Source: Hyphomicrobiales bacterium
GTDB taxonomy: Bacteria > Pseudomonadota > Alphaproteobacteria > Rhizobiales > Rhizobiaceae
DNA: 64,000 nt
Assembly (NCBI GenBank): GCA_900467685.1
Contig: UBQX01000017.1
Location: 29,911 to 93,910, forward strand
Direction of reading: 5' to 3'
This document shows, one piece after another, positions 9,413 through 19,106 of this stretch (positions within the stretch are counted from its first letter, which is position 1; every line of letters begins with the position of its first letter). A program made the translations under genes and the position numbers. Below the pieces are notes generated by a model. It made no database searches and was not told where the DNA came from. It worked only from the letters and a program-made list of their open reading frames with translations.

Positions 9413-10867
9413 ATGGGCAAGGTAACAGGTTTTCTGGAAATCGACCGGCAGGTGGCGAAGTATCAGACGGCGTCTGATCGTATCCGCCATTTCCGCGAAT
9501 TCACGATCCCCATGTCGGATGCGGAAGTGCAGAAACAGGCTGCCCGCTGCATGGATTGCGGCATTCCCTTCTGTCACGGCGATACGGGCTGCCCGGTTCA
9601 CAACCAGATTCCGGACTGGAACGACCTCGTCTATAGCGGCAAGTGGAAGGAAGCGATTGCGAACCTCCACTCGACCAACAACTTCCCGGAGTTCACCGGC
9701 CGCGTCTGCCCTGCGCCTTGCGAGGAAGCCTGCACGCTGAACCTGGAAGATGTGCCGGTCACTATCAAGACCGTAGAACAGGCAATCGCCGACAAGGCTT
9801 ACGAGCTTGGCTATATCGTGCCGCAGCCGGCAACGGTAAAAACCGGCAAGCGCGTCGCCGTCATCGGTTCCGGCCCGTCCGGCATGGCGGCGGCCCAGCA
9901 GCTTGCCCGCGCCGGTCACGAGGTCCATGTCTACGAGCGCGAATCCAAGGCCGGTGGCCTGCTGCGTTACGGCATTCCGGACTTCAAGATGGAGAAGAAC
10001 TTCATCGATCGCCGCGTCGAGCAGATGCAGGGCGAGGGCGTGACCTTCCATTACGGCTTCAATATCGGCGTCGATATCCCGACCGAGAAGCTGATCGCCG
10101 AGCATGATGCCGTGCTTTATTGCGGCGGCTCCGAAACGCCGCGCGAAGCCGGCATTCCGGGTGCGGATCTGGCCGGCGTTCATGACGCCATGCCCTATCT
10201 CGTGCAGCAGAACCGTCGCGTCGGCCGCGAAGACATCGACAGCGTCGGCTGGCCGTCCGATCCGATCCTGGCCGGCGGCAAGCATGTCGTCGTCGTCGGC
10301 GGTGGCGATACGGCCTCCGACTGCGTCGGCACGGCCTTCCGCCAGGGTGCCGTTCGCGTCACCCAGCTCGACATCCGTCCGCAGCCGCCGGAAAAGGAAG
10401 ACAAGCTTGCCGTCTGGCCCTATTGGGCGACGAAGATGCGCACCTCCTCCTCACAGGCCGAGGGCGCGGTGCGCGAATTCCAGGTCGGCACGCTCGAATT
10501 CGTTGGCGAAGACGGCATCCTGACGGGCGTGAAGTGCGTTCAGGTGGATGACAAGCGCAAGCCGATCGCCGGCACGGAATTCATCATCAAGGCCGATCTC
10601 GCCTTCATCGCCATCGGCTTCCGCGGTCCGTTCACGGACAGCGTCGTCAAGGAGCTCGACGGCAAGATGGCGGTCTCGACCGACAAGCGCGGCTCGCAGA
10701 ACGTCATTGCCAACACGCGGGACTACAAGACCTCGGTCGACAAGCTTTGGGCTGCCGGCGACGTGCGTCGTGGCCAGTCGCTCGTCGTCTGGGCGATCCG
10801 CGAGGGCCGTCAGGCCGCAGCTGCGATTGACGAAGCGTTGATGGGCGCGACCAACCTGCCGCGTTGA
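9413..10867 (+). CDS. gltD: glutamate synthase small subunit
   Basis: 484 residues. This subunit takes electrons from NADPH and passes them through FAD and 4Fe-4S centres to GltB. The N-terminal cysteines are in the expected pattern: Cys46, 49, 54, 60 (CMDCGIPFC...C) and 99, 103, 107 (CPAPCEEAC). The FAD motif VAVIGSGPSGMAA follows near residue 145, and the NADPH motif VVVVGGGDTASDC near 290. GGGAG lies just before the start. A strong terminator follows at 10893. Confidence 0.96.
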   Translation: MGKVTGFLEIDRQVAKYQTASDRIRHFREFTIPMSDAEVQKQAARCMDCGIPFCHGDTGCPVHNQIPDWNDLVYSGKWKEAIANLHSTNNFPEFTGRVCPAPCEEACTLNLEDVPVTIKTVEQAIADKAYELGYIVPQPATVKTGKRVAVIGSGPSGMAAAQQLARAGHEVHVYERESKAGGLLRYGIPDFKMEKNFIDRRVEQMQGEGVTFHYGFNIGVDIPTEKLIAEHDAVLYCGGSETPREAGIPGADLAGVHDAMPYLVQQNRRVGREDIDSVGWPSDPILAGGKHVVVVGGGDTASDCVGTAFRQGAVRVTQLDIRPQPPEKEDKLAVWPYWATKMRTSSSQAEGAVREFQVGTLEFVGEDGILTGVKCVQVDDKRKPIAGTEFIIKADLAFIAIGFRGPFTDSVVKELDGKMAVSTDKRGSQNVIANTRDYKTSVDKLWAAGDVRRGQSLVVWAIREGRQAAAAIDEALMGATNLPR

Positions 10868-10892
10868 TCGCATCGGGACTTACCCGACTGAA

Positions 10893-10922
10893 AGCCGCTC
10901 CTTTGTGGGGCGGCTTTTATTT
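10893..10922 (+). terminator. intrinsic terminator of gltD
   Basis: AGCCGCTCC, loop TTTGT, GGGGCGGCT, then TTTATTTT: a 9-bp stem with one G-U pair and a T-tract. The T-tract overlaps the stop codon of the convergent DUF459 gene at 10917-10919. Confidence 0.85.
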
Positions 10923-12104
10923 TGTGCGGATCTTGTAGTCGTCCACGCGGCCTGCCGGCGGGTTGCCGGTGTCGCCGTGCAGCACAAGGCGGTCGCGGGC
11001 GCTGGGGACGGTGAGGGGGGCGTTGGCGTTGGTCGCGACAGTTGCTGCCAAGGCAGTGCTCCCGTCGAGCGATGGATCGATCATGCTGATCGGCTCGGTG
11101 CGCGTGATGGCAACAGGGGCCGGTGCGGCTGGCATGGCGAGGTTCGGGAGGCCGTAGTCAGAGATCGGCGGATTGGCAGCCGAGAGCGGCGCCTGAACGC
11201 TCGTGTCACCCAATATGCGGCGCAGCGGCTTCTCGACGTAGAAAGCAGCCTTGGCGCGGCCGGCCTTGGTGAGGCTCACGCCATCGGAGCCGCGCAGGCG
11301 CGCCTGCTGGCCGTCTACGCCGGAGCCGGTTGCGGTGAACTTGCCATCGGCGTCGATAAAGCCTTCCCAGAGATCGATGAACGTGCCGCCTGCCGCTTCC
11401 ACCTGCCGGCGCAGCATGAGATTGATCGTCACGATGTCCGCAGTGAGCGAGGGCGACTGGAAGGGTGGGGCGCCTACCCAGAAGACCGGGACCTGCCGCT
11501 TGGTCGCAACCGAAGTCAGCTCCGCGATGCGACGCTCATACTCGGCCGTCCATTTGGGGGTATGAAAATCCTCGCGCGTTCCTTCGATCAGCATCTTCTG
11601 CCGGTCGTTGGATCCCAGAGCCACGACAACGGCAACCGCCTTGGTTTCATCGAGAAGGCCAGGAAGCAAAGCAACCCAGTTGCGGTGATCATCGCGGACA
11701 AGGCCGGAGGCCCCGTCAGTCTTCTCGTCGATGACAACACCCGGCTCACCGGCAAACGTGTCCATCAACCCGTCGCCAACCGAGCCTGCCATGAAGTCGC
11801 CGATGACGAGGACATGCTTTGCCGTGTCGAGTTTCTGCACCGGTTCGTCAGGCTTGCCGGTCTGGATATTGATGATGGACGACGATTTCGCCTTGGGCTT
11901 GGGCTTGCGCTTGACGGGTGCTGCAGGCGCAGCCTGTTCGGGAGCCTTGCGGTTGCCGAAAAGCAGTTCCAGAAGCGTGCGTGGCCGCTCCTGTGCCACG
12001 GCCGGAGAACTTCCGGCAAACGACACGGCGAGAAAGCCGATCGCCAGCAAGGCGGCCAGGCAGGAGGTCGGCAATCGGGGCATGAAAAATCCGGCGCGTT
12101 TCAT
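10917..12104 (-). CDS. periplasmic DUF459 SGNH-like protein with altered catalytic motifs
   Basis: 395 residues. Residues 1-38 are a Sec signal ending at AVAQ; a Lys/Pro/Ala-rich linker (PVKRKPKPKAK) follows, then an SGNH fold from about residue 95. Block I reads VLVIGDFMAGSVGDGL, with Phe where the catalytic Ser of GDS normally sits. Block III reads ALGSND, as expected. Block V reads DGVSLTKAG, with Ser where the catalytic His is usual. A hydrolase role is therefore doubtful. The gene is convergent with gltD and shares its terminator region; the next gene on the same strand lies 55 bases upstream. Confidence 0.75.
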   Translation of the reverse strand: MKRAGFFMPRLPTSCLAALLAIGFLAVSFAGSSPAVAQERPRTLLELLFGNRKAPEQAAPAAPVKRKPKPKAKSSSIINIQTGKPDEPVQKLDTAKHVLVIGDFMAGSVGDGLMDTFAGEPGVVIDEKTDGASGLVRDDHRNWVALLPGLLDETKAVAVVVALGSNDRQKMLIEGTREDFHTPKWTAEYERRIAELTSVATKRQVPVFWVGAPPFQSPSLTADIVTINLMLRRQVEAAGGTFIDLWEGFIDADGKFTATGSGVDGQQARLRGSDGVSLTKAGRAKAAFYVEKPLRRILGDTSVQAPLSAANPPISDYGLPNLAMPAAPAPVAITRTEPISMIDPSLDGSTALAATVATNANAPLTVPSARDRLVLHGDTGNPPAGRVDDYKIRTK

Positions 12105-12159
12105 CGTGCCGGATGTCTTATCATGGAAGCTTGCTCAATCAAACGGGAAGACGCTGACG

Positions 12160-13383
12160 TCAACGCCGCAGATGCTGCAGCAGGTTCTTCGAAGGCTCCG
12201 GTTCACCGTTCAGGCCCTTGCGCTTCATGAAGGCCTCGATGGCCGACTTGGAGCCGGAGCCCAGATTGCCATCGACCTCGCCGCTGTAATAGCCGAGCTC
12301 CTTGAGGCGCGACTGGATCTCGAATTTCTCGTTGGCATCCAGCGCGCCGGCCGGACGCGGCCAGGTCTGCACGAGGCCTTGAGAGCCGGCAAGGCGGTCT
12401 GCCAGCATGCCGACGCCCAGCGCATAATTGTCCGAGGCGTTGTAGCGCTTGATGACGTAGAAATTCTTGGTCAGCAGGAAGGCGGGACCGCCGTCACCGG
12501 CCGGCATCTTCAGCGTTGCGCGCTCGTCCTTGAACCGGAAGCCCCGGTCGGCCGGACGGCGGAAGCCGAGTTTTTCCCATTCGCCGATCGTCTTGGTCTT
12601 GCCTGCGAGGCTGCTGGCCCGGCCCGGCGCCACGACTTCGTAGCCCCAGGTGCGGCCGGTCTGCCAGCCGTTCTTGTGCAAGAGGTTTGCAGCCGTGGCG
12701 AGCGCATCGGGGATCGAATTCCAGATGTCGCGCTTGCCGTTGCCGTCCGCGTCAATGCCATAGAGGAGATAGCTGGTCGGGATGAATTGCGTGTGGCCCA
12801 TGGCACCAGCCCAGGAGCCGGTCATTTGCGAAGGCTTGATGTCACCCGCCTGGATGATCTTCAGCGCGGCGATCAGCTGCTTTTTCGCATAGCCCGCACG
12901 CTTCGGATCGGCATAGGCCAGTGTTGCCAATGCCTGCGGCACATAGTGCAGCTTCTCGGTTTTGCTGAGGATCGCGCCGTAATTCGATTCCATCGACCAG
13001 ATGGCGACGAGAATATTGCGATCGACCCCAAAATATTTCTCGATGTTTTGAAGCGAACGCATATTCTTCGCTTCGGCATCCTTGCCCATCCGGACCGTGT
13101 AGGGGTTTACGCGGCTGTCGAGATAGTCCCAGATCTGCGTGGTGAATTCCGGCTGATACTGGGCTTTCTGCAGCACATCGGGATCGGGGTTGGTGATGCC
13201 GGCGAATGCTGCATTGTAGGTTTGGGTGGTGATCCCGGCTTTGGCAGCTTCAGGGTAAAAGGCGCGAATCCACTTCTCGAAGCGGGCATCAGCCAGGGCA
13301 CCTGTTGGCGCGAGGGCAAGAAAAACGGCTGTAATTCCGCCGATTAGAGCGGATGTCATGGATTTGCCTTGTACATGCTTCAT
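12160..13383 (-). CDS. lytic murein transglycosylase, MltB family, with peptidoglycan-binding domain
   Basis: 407 residues from ATG 13383, with AGGAG eight bases upstream. Residues 1-32 are a Sec signal (ending GALA, no lipobox Cys). The SLT_2 catalytic domain has Glu132 in WSMESNYGA and the GSWAGAMGHTQFIP block. A C-terminal PG_binding_1 repeat (IQSRLKELGYYSGEVDGNLG) occupies about 340-395. It cleaves glycan strands of the sacculus to 1,6-anhydro ends. It is divergent from galU, and the DUF459 gene follows on the same strand. Confidence 0.9.
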   Translation of the reverse strand: MKHVQGKSMTSALIGGITAVFLALAPTGALADARFEKWIRAFYPEAAKAGITTQTYNAAFAGITNPDPDVLQKAQYQPEFTTQIWDYLDSRVNPYTVRMGKDAEAKNMRSLQNIEKYFGVDRNILVAIWSMESNYGAILSKTEKLHYVPQALATLAYADPKRAGYAKKQLIAALKIIQAGDIKPSQMTGSWAGAMGHTQFIPTSYLLYGIDADGNGKRDIWNSIPDALATAANLLHKNGWQTGRTWGYEVVAPGRASSLAGKTKTIGEWEKLGFRRPADRGFRFKDERATLKMPAGDGGPAFLLTKNFYVIKRYNASDNYALGVGMLADRLAGSQGLVQTWPRPAGALDANEKFEIQSRLKELGYYSGEVDGNLGSGSKSAIEAFMKRKGLNGEPEPSKNLLQHLRR

Positions 13384-13573
13384 TGGATCGCTCCTGTGTT
13401 TGGGACACCGGGTGAGACACGCAAGGTAACAAACAGGACCTCAACAAATTCTTTACCATGATGAAGATTTTTTGTTAGGTGCCGTTTTTATAAGAGGGTT
13501 CGAATCCTGGTTTTTAAACATGCGAGCTTATCGAGAGCTTGCGAAGCGTATGATTCTTGCACAAGGGCACTTC

Positions 13574-14461
13574 ATGTCTGAGACGAACAAAGTCCGTAAA
13601 GCTGTATTTCCGGTCGCCGGTTTCGGGACCCGCATGCTGCCAGCTACCAAGGCCATGCCGAAGGAAATGATCACTGTTGTCGACAAGCCCGTACTGCAAT
13701 ACGTCGTTGACGAGGCGATCGAGGCCGGTATCGAACATTTCGTGTTCGTCACGGGCCGAAACAAGGCTGCTATCGAGGATTATTTCGACATCCAGTTCGA
13801 GCTTGAGCGCACCTTGAAGGAGCGCAACAAGAAGGCAGAGCTTTCGCTTCTCGAAGAACAGCGTCTGCCGGCCGGTGCTGCCAGCTTTACGCGCCAGCAG
13901 GAAGCGCTGGGTCTCGGACACGCCGTCTGGTGCGCACGCGACATCGTCGGCCACGAACCTTTCGCACTGCTCCTGCCGGACATGCTGATGAAGGGTGACG
14001 TCGCCTGCATGAAGGGCATGATGGACCTGTTTTCGAAGACGGGGGGCAACATCGTCGCCGTCGAGGAATGCGATCCGGCGCTGGCGCATAAATACGGCAT
14101 TGTCGGCGTGGGCGAAGAGATGGATGGTGGCTTCAGCATTTCCAGCATGGTCGAGAAGCCGCCGCAGGGCACGGCTCCTTCCAATCTCTACATCAACGGC
14201 CGCTATATCCTGCAGCCGGAAATCTTCGAGATCCTCTCCACGCAGGAGCGCGGCGCCGGCAACGAGATCCAGCTCACGGACGGCATGCTGAAGCTTGCGA
14301 AGAACCAGGAATTCTTCGGCTATCGCTTCAAGGGTCGCACGTTCGACTGCGGCATGAAGGAAGGCTATGTTCTGGCAAACGTTGCCTATGCGCTGGACCG
14401 CCCGGACATCCGTTCGAGCGTCGAAGGCGATCTCAAGGCGCTGCTGGCCGCGCTGAAATGA
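13574..14461 (+). CDS. galU: UTP-glucose-1-phosphate uridylyltransferase
   Basis: 295 residues from ATG 13574 ([16 protein letters not shown]); this start fits the family length better than upstream in-frame ATGs. The nucleotidyltransferase signature [22 protein letters not shown] is split here as [15 protein letters not shown] plus its continuation, followed by [11 protein letters not shown]. The product UDP-glucose feeds exopolysaccharide, cyclic glucan and LPS synthesis (ExoN in rhizobia). The stop directly abuts the stop of the convergent gene: TGA and TCA share no gap. Confidence 0.95.
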   Translation: MSETNKVRKAVFPVAGFGTRMLPATKAMPKEMITVVDKPVLQYVVDEAIEAGIEHFVFVTGRNKAAIEDYFDIQFELERTLKERNKKAELSLLEEQRLPAGAASFTRQQEALGLGHAVWCARDIVGHEPFALLLPDMLMKGDVACMKGMMDLFSKTGGNIVAVEECDPALAHKYGIVGVGEEMDGGFSISSMVEKPPQGTAPSNLYINGRYILQPEIFEILSTQERGAGNEIQLTDGMLKLAKNQEFFGYRFKGRTFDCGMKEGYVLANVAYALDRPDIRSSVEGDLKALLAALK

Positions 14462-15991
14462 TCAGCGCTTGACGCGAAGCTCCGCAATGGCGCTCCAGGA
14501 CCGGGTATCCGTCCCGGTCTTCACGTCGGTATAGTTCCAGGCAACCGTGCCTGCGAGTTCCAGGTAGCGGCTGAGCGACCATGTCAGGCCCGCATTGGCC
14601 GCCCACTCGGTCTGGTCTGAGGCGACGCCTGTCGGCGAGAAATGGCGGAAGGTCGTCGCTCCGCCTGCCGTGGCGACCAGATTGTCGATCATCTGCTGGG
14701 AAACGGCGGCGCCGACCGTGTAATAGGTCGAGCCGCTGACGCCTGCGGTCGTGGACGGCTCTACGCCGGTGGCCAGCGTGAAGCTGACATCCGTGCCGCG
14801 GATCGGCGACCAGTCCACCTTTCCATCCACCGTGAAGGCGTCGATCTTTGACAGGCGTGAGTCGAAATAGCGGACCTGCTTGTAGCCGGCGGCGACTTCG
14901 CCGCGCAGCTTCTCCGTGAAGTCGAGCTGCACGCCGGCCTTGGCGGCGTAGATGTTGGCGTTGCGGTTATAGCCGTTGCGGTCGAGCGTCTGGTCGCTGA
15001 TGGAGCGGCCCAGCGACGCCTCGACAAAGGGAATGAGCGCCGGCGAGATCTGGTAGCCGAGGCGGACGCGGCCTTCGGCTGTCGTCTGGTTGCGATCGCT
15101 CATCGAGAAGAGCGTGCCGTCGGAAAGTGTTGCGGCGGTGTAGACGGTTCGGGTGACAGTCCCGCCCACCGTTCCACGGAAGTCGCCGAACTCGCGGGTG
15201 ATGTCTGCCCCGCCCTTCAAGGTATGGATGCCGGACTGGGTCGATGCGCCGACGATCGAGTTGGGGTCTGTCGTGCTTTCGCGCGCGAAGCTGTAGCCGG
15301 CTGTCAGATTGGCGGTTGTCAGCCGGTCGACATCGAGCCTGAGTTTGGCGTCGACATTGGCGGTGGGCTTGGTTGCGCCGCTGCCGCCGATATTGGTCTG
15401 CCAGACGCCGGCGGCGGAAATGCTGAGCTGATGCAGCGACCAGTCGGATATGATATCGGCCTTGCCGGTCGTCTGCAGGAAGCTGCGGGTCGTGGTCGCG
15501 CTGCCATAGGTCGTGCTTTCGACGCCGATGCCCTGGGCGACGCTCGGGCGGATGATGAAGGTGCCGACGCGGATGCCGGGTGCATCGATGTCTTCACGGC
15601 GCGGGCGCAGATTGTCGATGGAGCCGGTGCGCGTATTGTCAGCCGGTTCGCGGAAATTCATGCGGCCGAACGTGTCGGGATCCGGTGTGGCGGCCTCTGC
15701 CGTGCGCGTGGCTGTGGCCGGGCGCGTGGCTGCGGTCACTGAAGTCGGCGCTGCAGCCGATGCGCTGTCGTCAGCGGTCGCCGTGGCATCGCCCGTGCGC
15801 AGTGCAAAGTTCGAAGACGTATCGCCGAAATTGTCGGTCGCAGCCGCCGGATTGGACGGCGAGCCCGGCGTTGCCGGCGCCGGAACCACCGTCTGCGCCT
15901 GCGCTGCTGTCGCCATGAGGGTCGCGGCGCCGGCGAGCAGCAGGCTCGTCAGGACGGGCAGGCGAAGCTTGGTGCGATTTTCGGTCGGCAT
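14462..15991 (-). CDS. outer-membrane beta-barrel protein (BBP2-like)
   Basis: 509 residues. Residues 1-32 are a signal peptide (LLLAGAATLMATAAQAQ). A long Ala/Thr/Pro-rich segment to about residue 130 precedes a series of amphipathic strands alternating with short turns, ending in AIAELRVKR. This matches the putative beta-barrel porin 2 family, common in rhizobia and often linked to surface polysaccharide. A specific substrate cannot be given. It converges on galU with no intergenic base. Confidence 0.75.
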   Translation of the reverse strand: MPTENRTKLRLPVLTSLLLAGAATLMATAAQAQTVVPAPATPGSPSNPAAATDNFGDTSSNFALRTGDATATADDSASAAAPTSVTAATRPATATRTAEAATPDPDTFGRMNFREPADNTRTGSIDNLRPRREDIDAPGIRVGTFIIRPSVAQGIGVESTTYGSATTTRSFLQTTGKADIISDWSLHQLSISAAGVWQTNIGGSGATKPTANVDAKLRLDVDRLTTANLTAGYSFARESTTDPNSIVGASTQSGIHTLKGGADITREFGDFRGTVGGTVTRTVYTAATLSDGTLFSMSDRNQTTAEGRVRLGYQISPALIPFVEASLGRSISDQTLDRNGYNRNANIYAAKAGVQLDFTEKLRGEVAAGYKQVRYFDSRLSKIDAFTVDGKVDWSPIRGTDVSFTLATGVEPSTTAGVSGSTYYTVGAAVSQQMIDNLVATAGGATTFRHFSPTGVASDQTEWAANAGLTWSLSRYLELAGTVAWNYTDVKTGTDTRSWSAIAELRVKR

Positions 15992-16132
15992 GAGACGGCA
16001 CGGCTTTCAGTATGATTTGTTTTCAAACGCGAAATTATTTCAACATGGTAAACAGTCTGTTGACGCGGGCTGCCGGAGGGAAGAAAAACAGTTGAATTCT
16101 CGGGCGCGCCATGCGCTGCAAGCCTTGCGATT

Positions 16133-16160
16133 TTGACAGGCGCAACGAAGAGACTATATA
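16133..16160 (+). promoter_or_regulatory. sigma-70-type promoter candidate for kpsF
   Basis: TTGACA at 16133-16138, a 16-base spacer, and TATATA at 16155-16160. The -35 box is a perfect consensus match. Predicted transcription would start roughly 100 bases before the kpsF start codon. Confidence 0.6.
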
Positions 16161-16273
16161 GAACCTCGCTTGCCCGGGCCTGTCGCAAGGGTTGCAGGCA
16201 AAGGGCAGTATTTCCCGCCGGAGACCGGACGATGGTTCGTGTCGGAGTGAGCGGGCGCAGAAGGCGCGCAAGC

Positions 16274-17266
16274 ATGATCGACAAGCCGTTCACGACCGAC
16301 AGGGTCGACATCACCGCCGCCGGCAAGCGTACCGTGGAAACCGGCATGGCCGGACTTGCGGCACTGGCCCGCGCCATGGACGGATCGCTCGGCGATGCCT
16401 TTGCCAGAGCCGTGACGCTGATCGGCCAGAGCAAGGGCCGCGTGATCGTGACGGGCGTCGGCAAGAGCGGCCATATCGGCTCGAAGATTGCAGCGACGTT
16501 CGCCTCGACCGGCACGCCTTCCTTCTTCGTGCACCCGGCGGAAGCCAATCACGGCGATCTCGGCATGATCACCCGCGACGATGCTATCCTTGCCATGTCC
16601 TGGAGCGGTGAGACGGCCGAAATGCAGGGTATCATCGCCTTTTCGCGGCGCTTCTCGATCCCCCTGGTTGCGGTGACGTCAGGCGAAAAGTCGGCGCTCG
16701 CACGCGCTGCCGATGTGGTGTTGCTGCTGCCGAAGGAAAAGGAAGCCTGTCCGCACGGGCTCGCACCGACGACCTCGACCATGATGCAGCTGTCGATCGG
16801 CGATGCGCTGGCGATCTCGCTGCTCGAGGCCCGCGGCTTCTCGGCATCCGACTTCCGCACCTTCCATCCGGGCGGCAAGCTCGGCGCGTCGCTGACGCAT
16901 GTGTCCGAGATCATGCATATGGGCGACGAGATCCCGCTCGTTGGCCTCGGGACGCTCGTGCCGCATGCGGCCATGGTGCTGTCTGAAAAGCGTTTCGGCT
17001 GTGTCGGCGTCGTCGATGGCGATGGCTGCCTCGTCGGCATCGTCACAAATGGCGACATGGCCCGCAACATGAGCCGCAATCTGCGCGATACGAAGGTGGA
17101 AGAGATCATGACGCGCGGACCGAAGACGGTCGCCCCGGATACGCTGGCCATGACCGCCATGGCCATGCTCAACGATCACAACATCTCGGCACTTCTGGTG
17201 ATGCAGGACCGCAAGGCAGTCGGGATCGTGCATTTCCACGATCTGTTGAGGATTGGGGTGGCTTGA
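16274..17266 (+). CDS. kpsF: D-arabinose-5-phosphate isomerase, KpsF/GutQ family
   Basis: 330 residues from ATG 16274. The SIS sugar-isomerase domain (about 35-175) has VIVTGVGKSGHIGSKIAATFASTGT and SWSGETAE. Two CBS domains follow, from EIMHMGDEIPLV to the end. The enzyme interconverts ribulose-5-phosphate and arabinose-5-phosphate, the first step to Kdo for LPS core. Start choice rests on the family N terminus because the ribosome site is weak (AAGG). Upstream in-frame codons overlap a promoter-like sequence. Confidence 0.9.
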   Translation: MIDKPFTTDRVDITAAGKRTVETGMAGLAALARAMDGSLGDAFARAVTLIGQSKGRVIVTGVGKSGHIGSKIAATFASTGTPSFFVHPAEANHGDLGMITRDDAILAMSWSGETAEMQGIIAFSRRFSIPLVAVTSGEKSALARAADVVLLLPKEKEACPHGLAPTTSTMMQLSIGDALAISLLEARGFSASDFRTFHPGGKLGASLTHVSEIMHMGDEIPLVGLGTLVPHAAMVLSEKRFGCVGVVDGDGCLVGIVTNGDMARNMSRNLRDTKVEEIMTRGPKTVAPDTLAMTAMAMLNDHNISALLVMQDRKAVGIVHFHDLLRIGVA

Positions 17267-17279
17267 GTGAGCGTCGTAC

Positions 17280-17738
17280 TCACTCCGCCTCCACCCGCAA
17301 CTCATTCCCCGACGCGCTGACAATCCGCACCTTCGCGCCAGCCGGTTGATCCGGTCCCGACACGCTCCACGTCGTGTCGCCTACCTTCACGCGCCCACGC
17401 CCATTCTCTATCGCCTCGACCACCGTCACCACTCGGCCTACAAGGCTTTCGGCGCGCTGGTTGAGGTGCGGTTCATCGCTTGCCGTCTCGCCGCGCTTGA
17501 GCACCGAGCGGCCGATGAGGACGGCGACGAAGGAGAGGATGACGAAGGTGACGACCTGAACCTGCCAGGCCCAGATCGCCGATCCCCAGAGGATCAGCGA
17601 CAAGAGACCGGTGGCGATGCCGGCGAGGCCGATCCAGAAGAGGAAGACGCCGGGGACGACGATTTCCAGGATCAGGAGGACGACACCGAGAACCCACCAG
17701 CTCCATGGTCCTGCACGGGCGACGAGATCGGCGATCAT
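17280..17738 (-). CDS. NfeD-family membrane protein
   Basis: 152 residues. Two or three hydrophobic helices occupy about 10-75 (WWVLGVVLLILEIVVPGVFLF is the first, split here only by name). A C-terminal OB-fold follows (SLVGRVVTVVEAIENGRGRVKVGDTTW). NfeD proteins are encoded next to stomatin-like proteins, as here: the start lies four bases after the SPFH gene stop, so the two are translationally coupled. The pair is thought to act in membrane microdomain organisation or quality control. Confidence 0.88.
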   Translation of the reverse strand: MIADLVARAGPWSWWVLGVVLLILEIVVPGVFLFWIGLAGIATGLLSLILWGSAIWAWQVQVVTFVILSFVAVLIGRSVLKRGETASDEPHLNQRAESLVGRVVTVVEAIENGRGRVKVGDTTWSVSGPDQPAGAKVRIVSASGNELRVEAE

Positions 17739-17742
17739 GGCG

Positions 17743-18759
17743 TCAGCCTTCTCGGCTCGGGGTGATGGGCGGGGTTACGACGGGCGTTGTCCGCGGGCGT
17801 GCCGGTTGAGCCGGGGCGCGGGGTGCGGCCTGTGTCGGCTGGTCGCCGAAGACCTCGCGGGCAATCTGGCCGATACCGCCGAGCGAGCCGATGAGCGAAG
17901 AGGCTTCCATCGGCATCAGCACGACCTTGGAGTTGGGGCCGGAGCCGATCGCCTGCATCGCTTCGGTGTATTTCTGCGCCACAAAGTAGTTGATTGCCTG
18001 CACGTCGCCCGAGGCGATGGCTTCCGAGACCATATGGGTCGCCTTGGCTTCGGCCTCTGCCTGACGCTCGCGCGCCTCGGCGTTGAGAAAGGCGGCCTGA
18101 CGCTGGCCTTCGGCTTCCAGAACGGCGGCCTGCTTGGCGCCCTCGGCGCGCAGGATCTGCGCGTTGCGCGCACCCTCTGCTTCCAGCACCTGTGCGCGCT
18201 TTTCGCGTTCGGCCTTCATCTGGCGACCCATGGACTCCACAAGATCGCGGGGCGGCTGGATATCCTTGATCTCGACGCGCGTGATCTTGATGCCCCACGG
18301 GCTTGCGGCGTCATCGACGACGTGAAGCAGGCGATCGTTGATCTTCTCGCGGTTCGAGAGGAGTTCGTCCAGGTCCATCGAGCCCATGACCGAGCGGATA
18401 TTGGTCATCGTCAGGTTGAGGATGGCCTGCTGGAGATTGGAGACCTGATAGGCGGCCTGTGCGGCGTTGAGCACCTGATAGAAGGCGACGGCGTCGGCGG
18501 AGACGGAGGCGTTGTCCTTGGTGATGACCTCCTGCGTCGGCACGTCGAGCACCTGTTCCATCACGTTCATCTTGTTGCCGAGGCGATCGATGAAGGGGAT
18601 GATGAGGTTGAGGCCGGGTTCCAGCGTGCGCGTGTAGCGGCCGAAGCGCTCGACCGTGTAGCGGTAGCCCTGCGGCACGGTCTTGATGCCCGAATAAAGG
18701 AAGATGATCGCCAGCACCACGATGGCGATGACGGTGATGTCCGAACCGGTGAAGTCCAT
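17743..18759 (-). CDS. SPFH/stomatin-like membrane protein (QmcA type)
   Basis: 338 residues from ATG 18759, with GGAGGG upstream; an earlier in-frame start is less likely. One N-terminal transmembrane helix ([16 protein letters not shown]) is followed by the SPFH domain with [22 protein letters not shown] long Ala/Glu/Arg coiled coil of repeated EAEG/RA units spans about 190-265, and a Pro-rich tail ends the protein. These proteins oligomerise at the inner membrane and, with NfeD partners, affect protease access. Forms an operon with the NfeD gene. Confidence 0.9.
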   Translation of the reverse strand: MDFTGSDITVIAIVVLAIIFLYSGIKTVPQGYRYTVERFGRYTRTLEPGLNLIIPFIDRLGNKMNVMEQVLDVPTQEVITKDNASVSADAVAFYQVLNAAQAAYQVSNLQQAILNLTMTNIRSVMGSMDLDELLSNREKINDRLLHVVDDAASPWGIKITRVEIKDIQPPRDLVESMGRQMKAEREKRAQVLEAEGARNAQILRAEGAKQAAVLEAEGQRQAAFLNAEARERQAEAEAKATHMVSEAIASGDVQAINYFVAQKYTEAMQAIGSGPNSKVVLMPMEASSLIGSLGGIGQIAREVFGDQPTQAAPRAPAQPARPRTTPVVTPPITPSREG

Positions 18760-18919
18760 GGGTGTCCCTCCAGCCTGCGTCGCGCGTCTTCGCGCGGTTG
18801 ACGGCGCAGGTTGTAGCATGAACGTGGGAATGGCGAGGGTTATTTCAAGGTGCGTGGTGGGGGAAATTGGCGCGGGCGCGCGCGACGCTTATGCTTGGGG
18901 GAGCGGGTGCCACAAACTC

Positions 18920-19048
18920 CGTCATGCCGGACTTGATCCGGCATCCAGTCAGCCCGCGTCTGCGGGCTGGGAAGATCCGTTCAAAAAAGAGTCCTTTCGC
19001 GCGATGGACATCGCGCGGCTGGATCCCGGCTCAAGGCCGGGATGACGG
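18920..19048. repeat. palindromic intergenic mosaic element (RIME-like)
   Basis: The ends are inverted copies (CGTCATGCCGG ... CCGGGATGACG, with CCAG and CTGG at the inner edges). Inside are four hairpins: ATGCCGGA/TCCGGCAT, AGCCCGC/GCGGGCT at 18951-18968, CGCGCGAT/ATCGCGCG at 18998-19017, and CCCGGC/GCCGGG. This matches the rhizobial type of non-coding dispersed palindromic repeat. The surrounding 18820-19106 region has no gene. Confidence 0.8.
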
Positions 19049-19106
19049 AGGAGAGGGGCGCCTGCTCACCGGCGGCCGTTATAACTCAGGCGCCGATGGT
19101 GTCTGG

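Noticed and set aside
11731..13347. 538-residue plus-strand frame opposite the transglycosylase
   Set aside because: It runs antisense to two well-supported genes, has no ribosome site and no family motif.
13494..13520. tRNA-like T-arm GGGTTCGAATCCTG upstream of galU
   Set aside because: No acceptor, D or anticodon arms can be folded around it; likely chance similarity.
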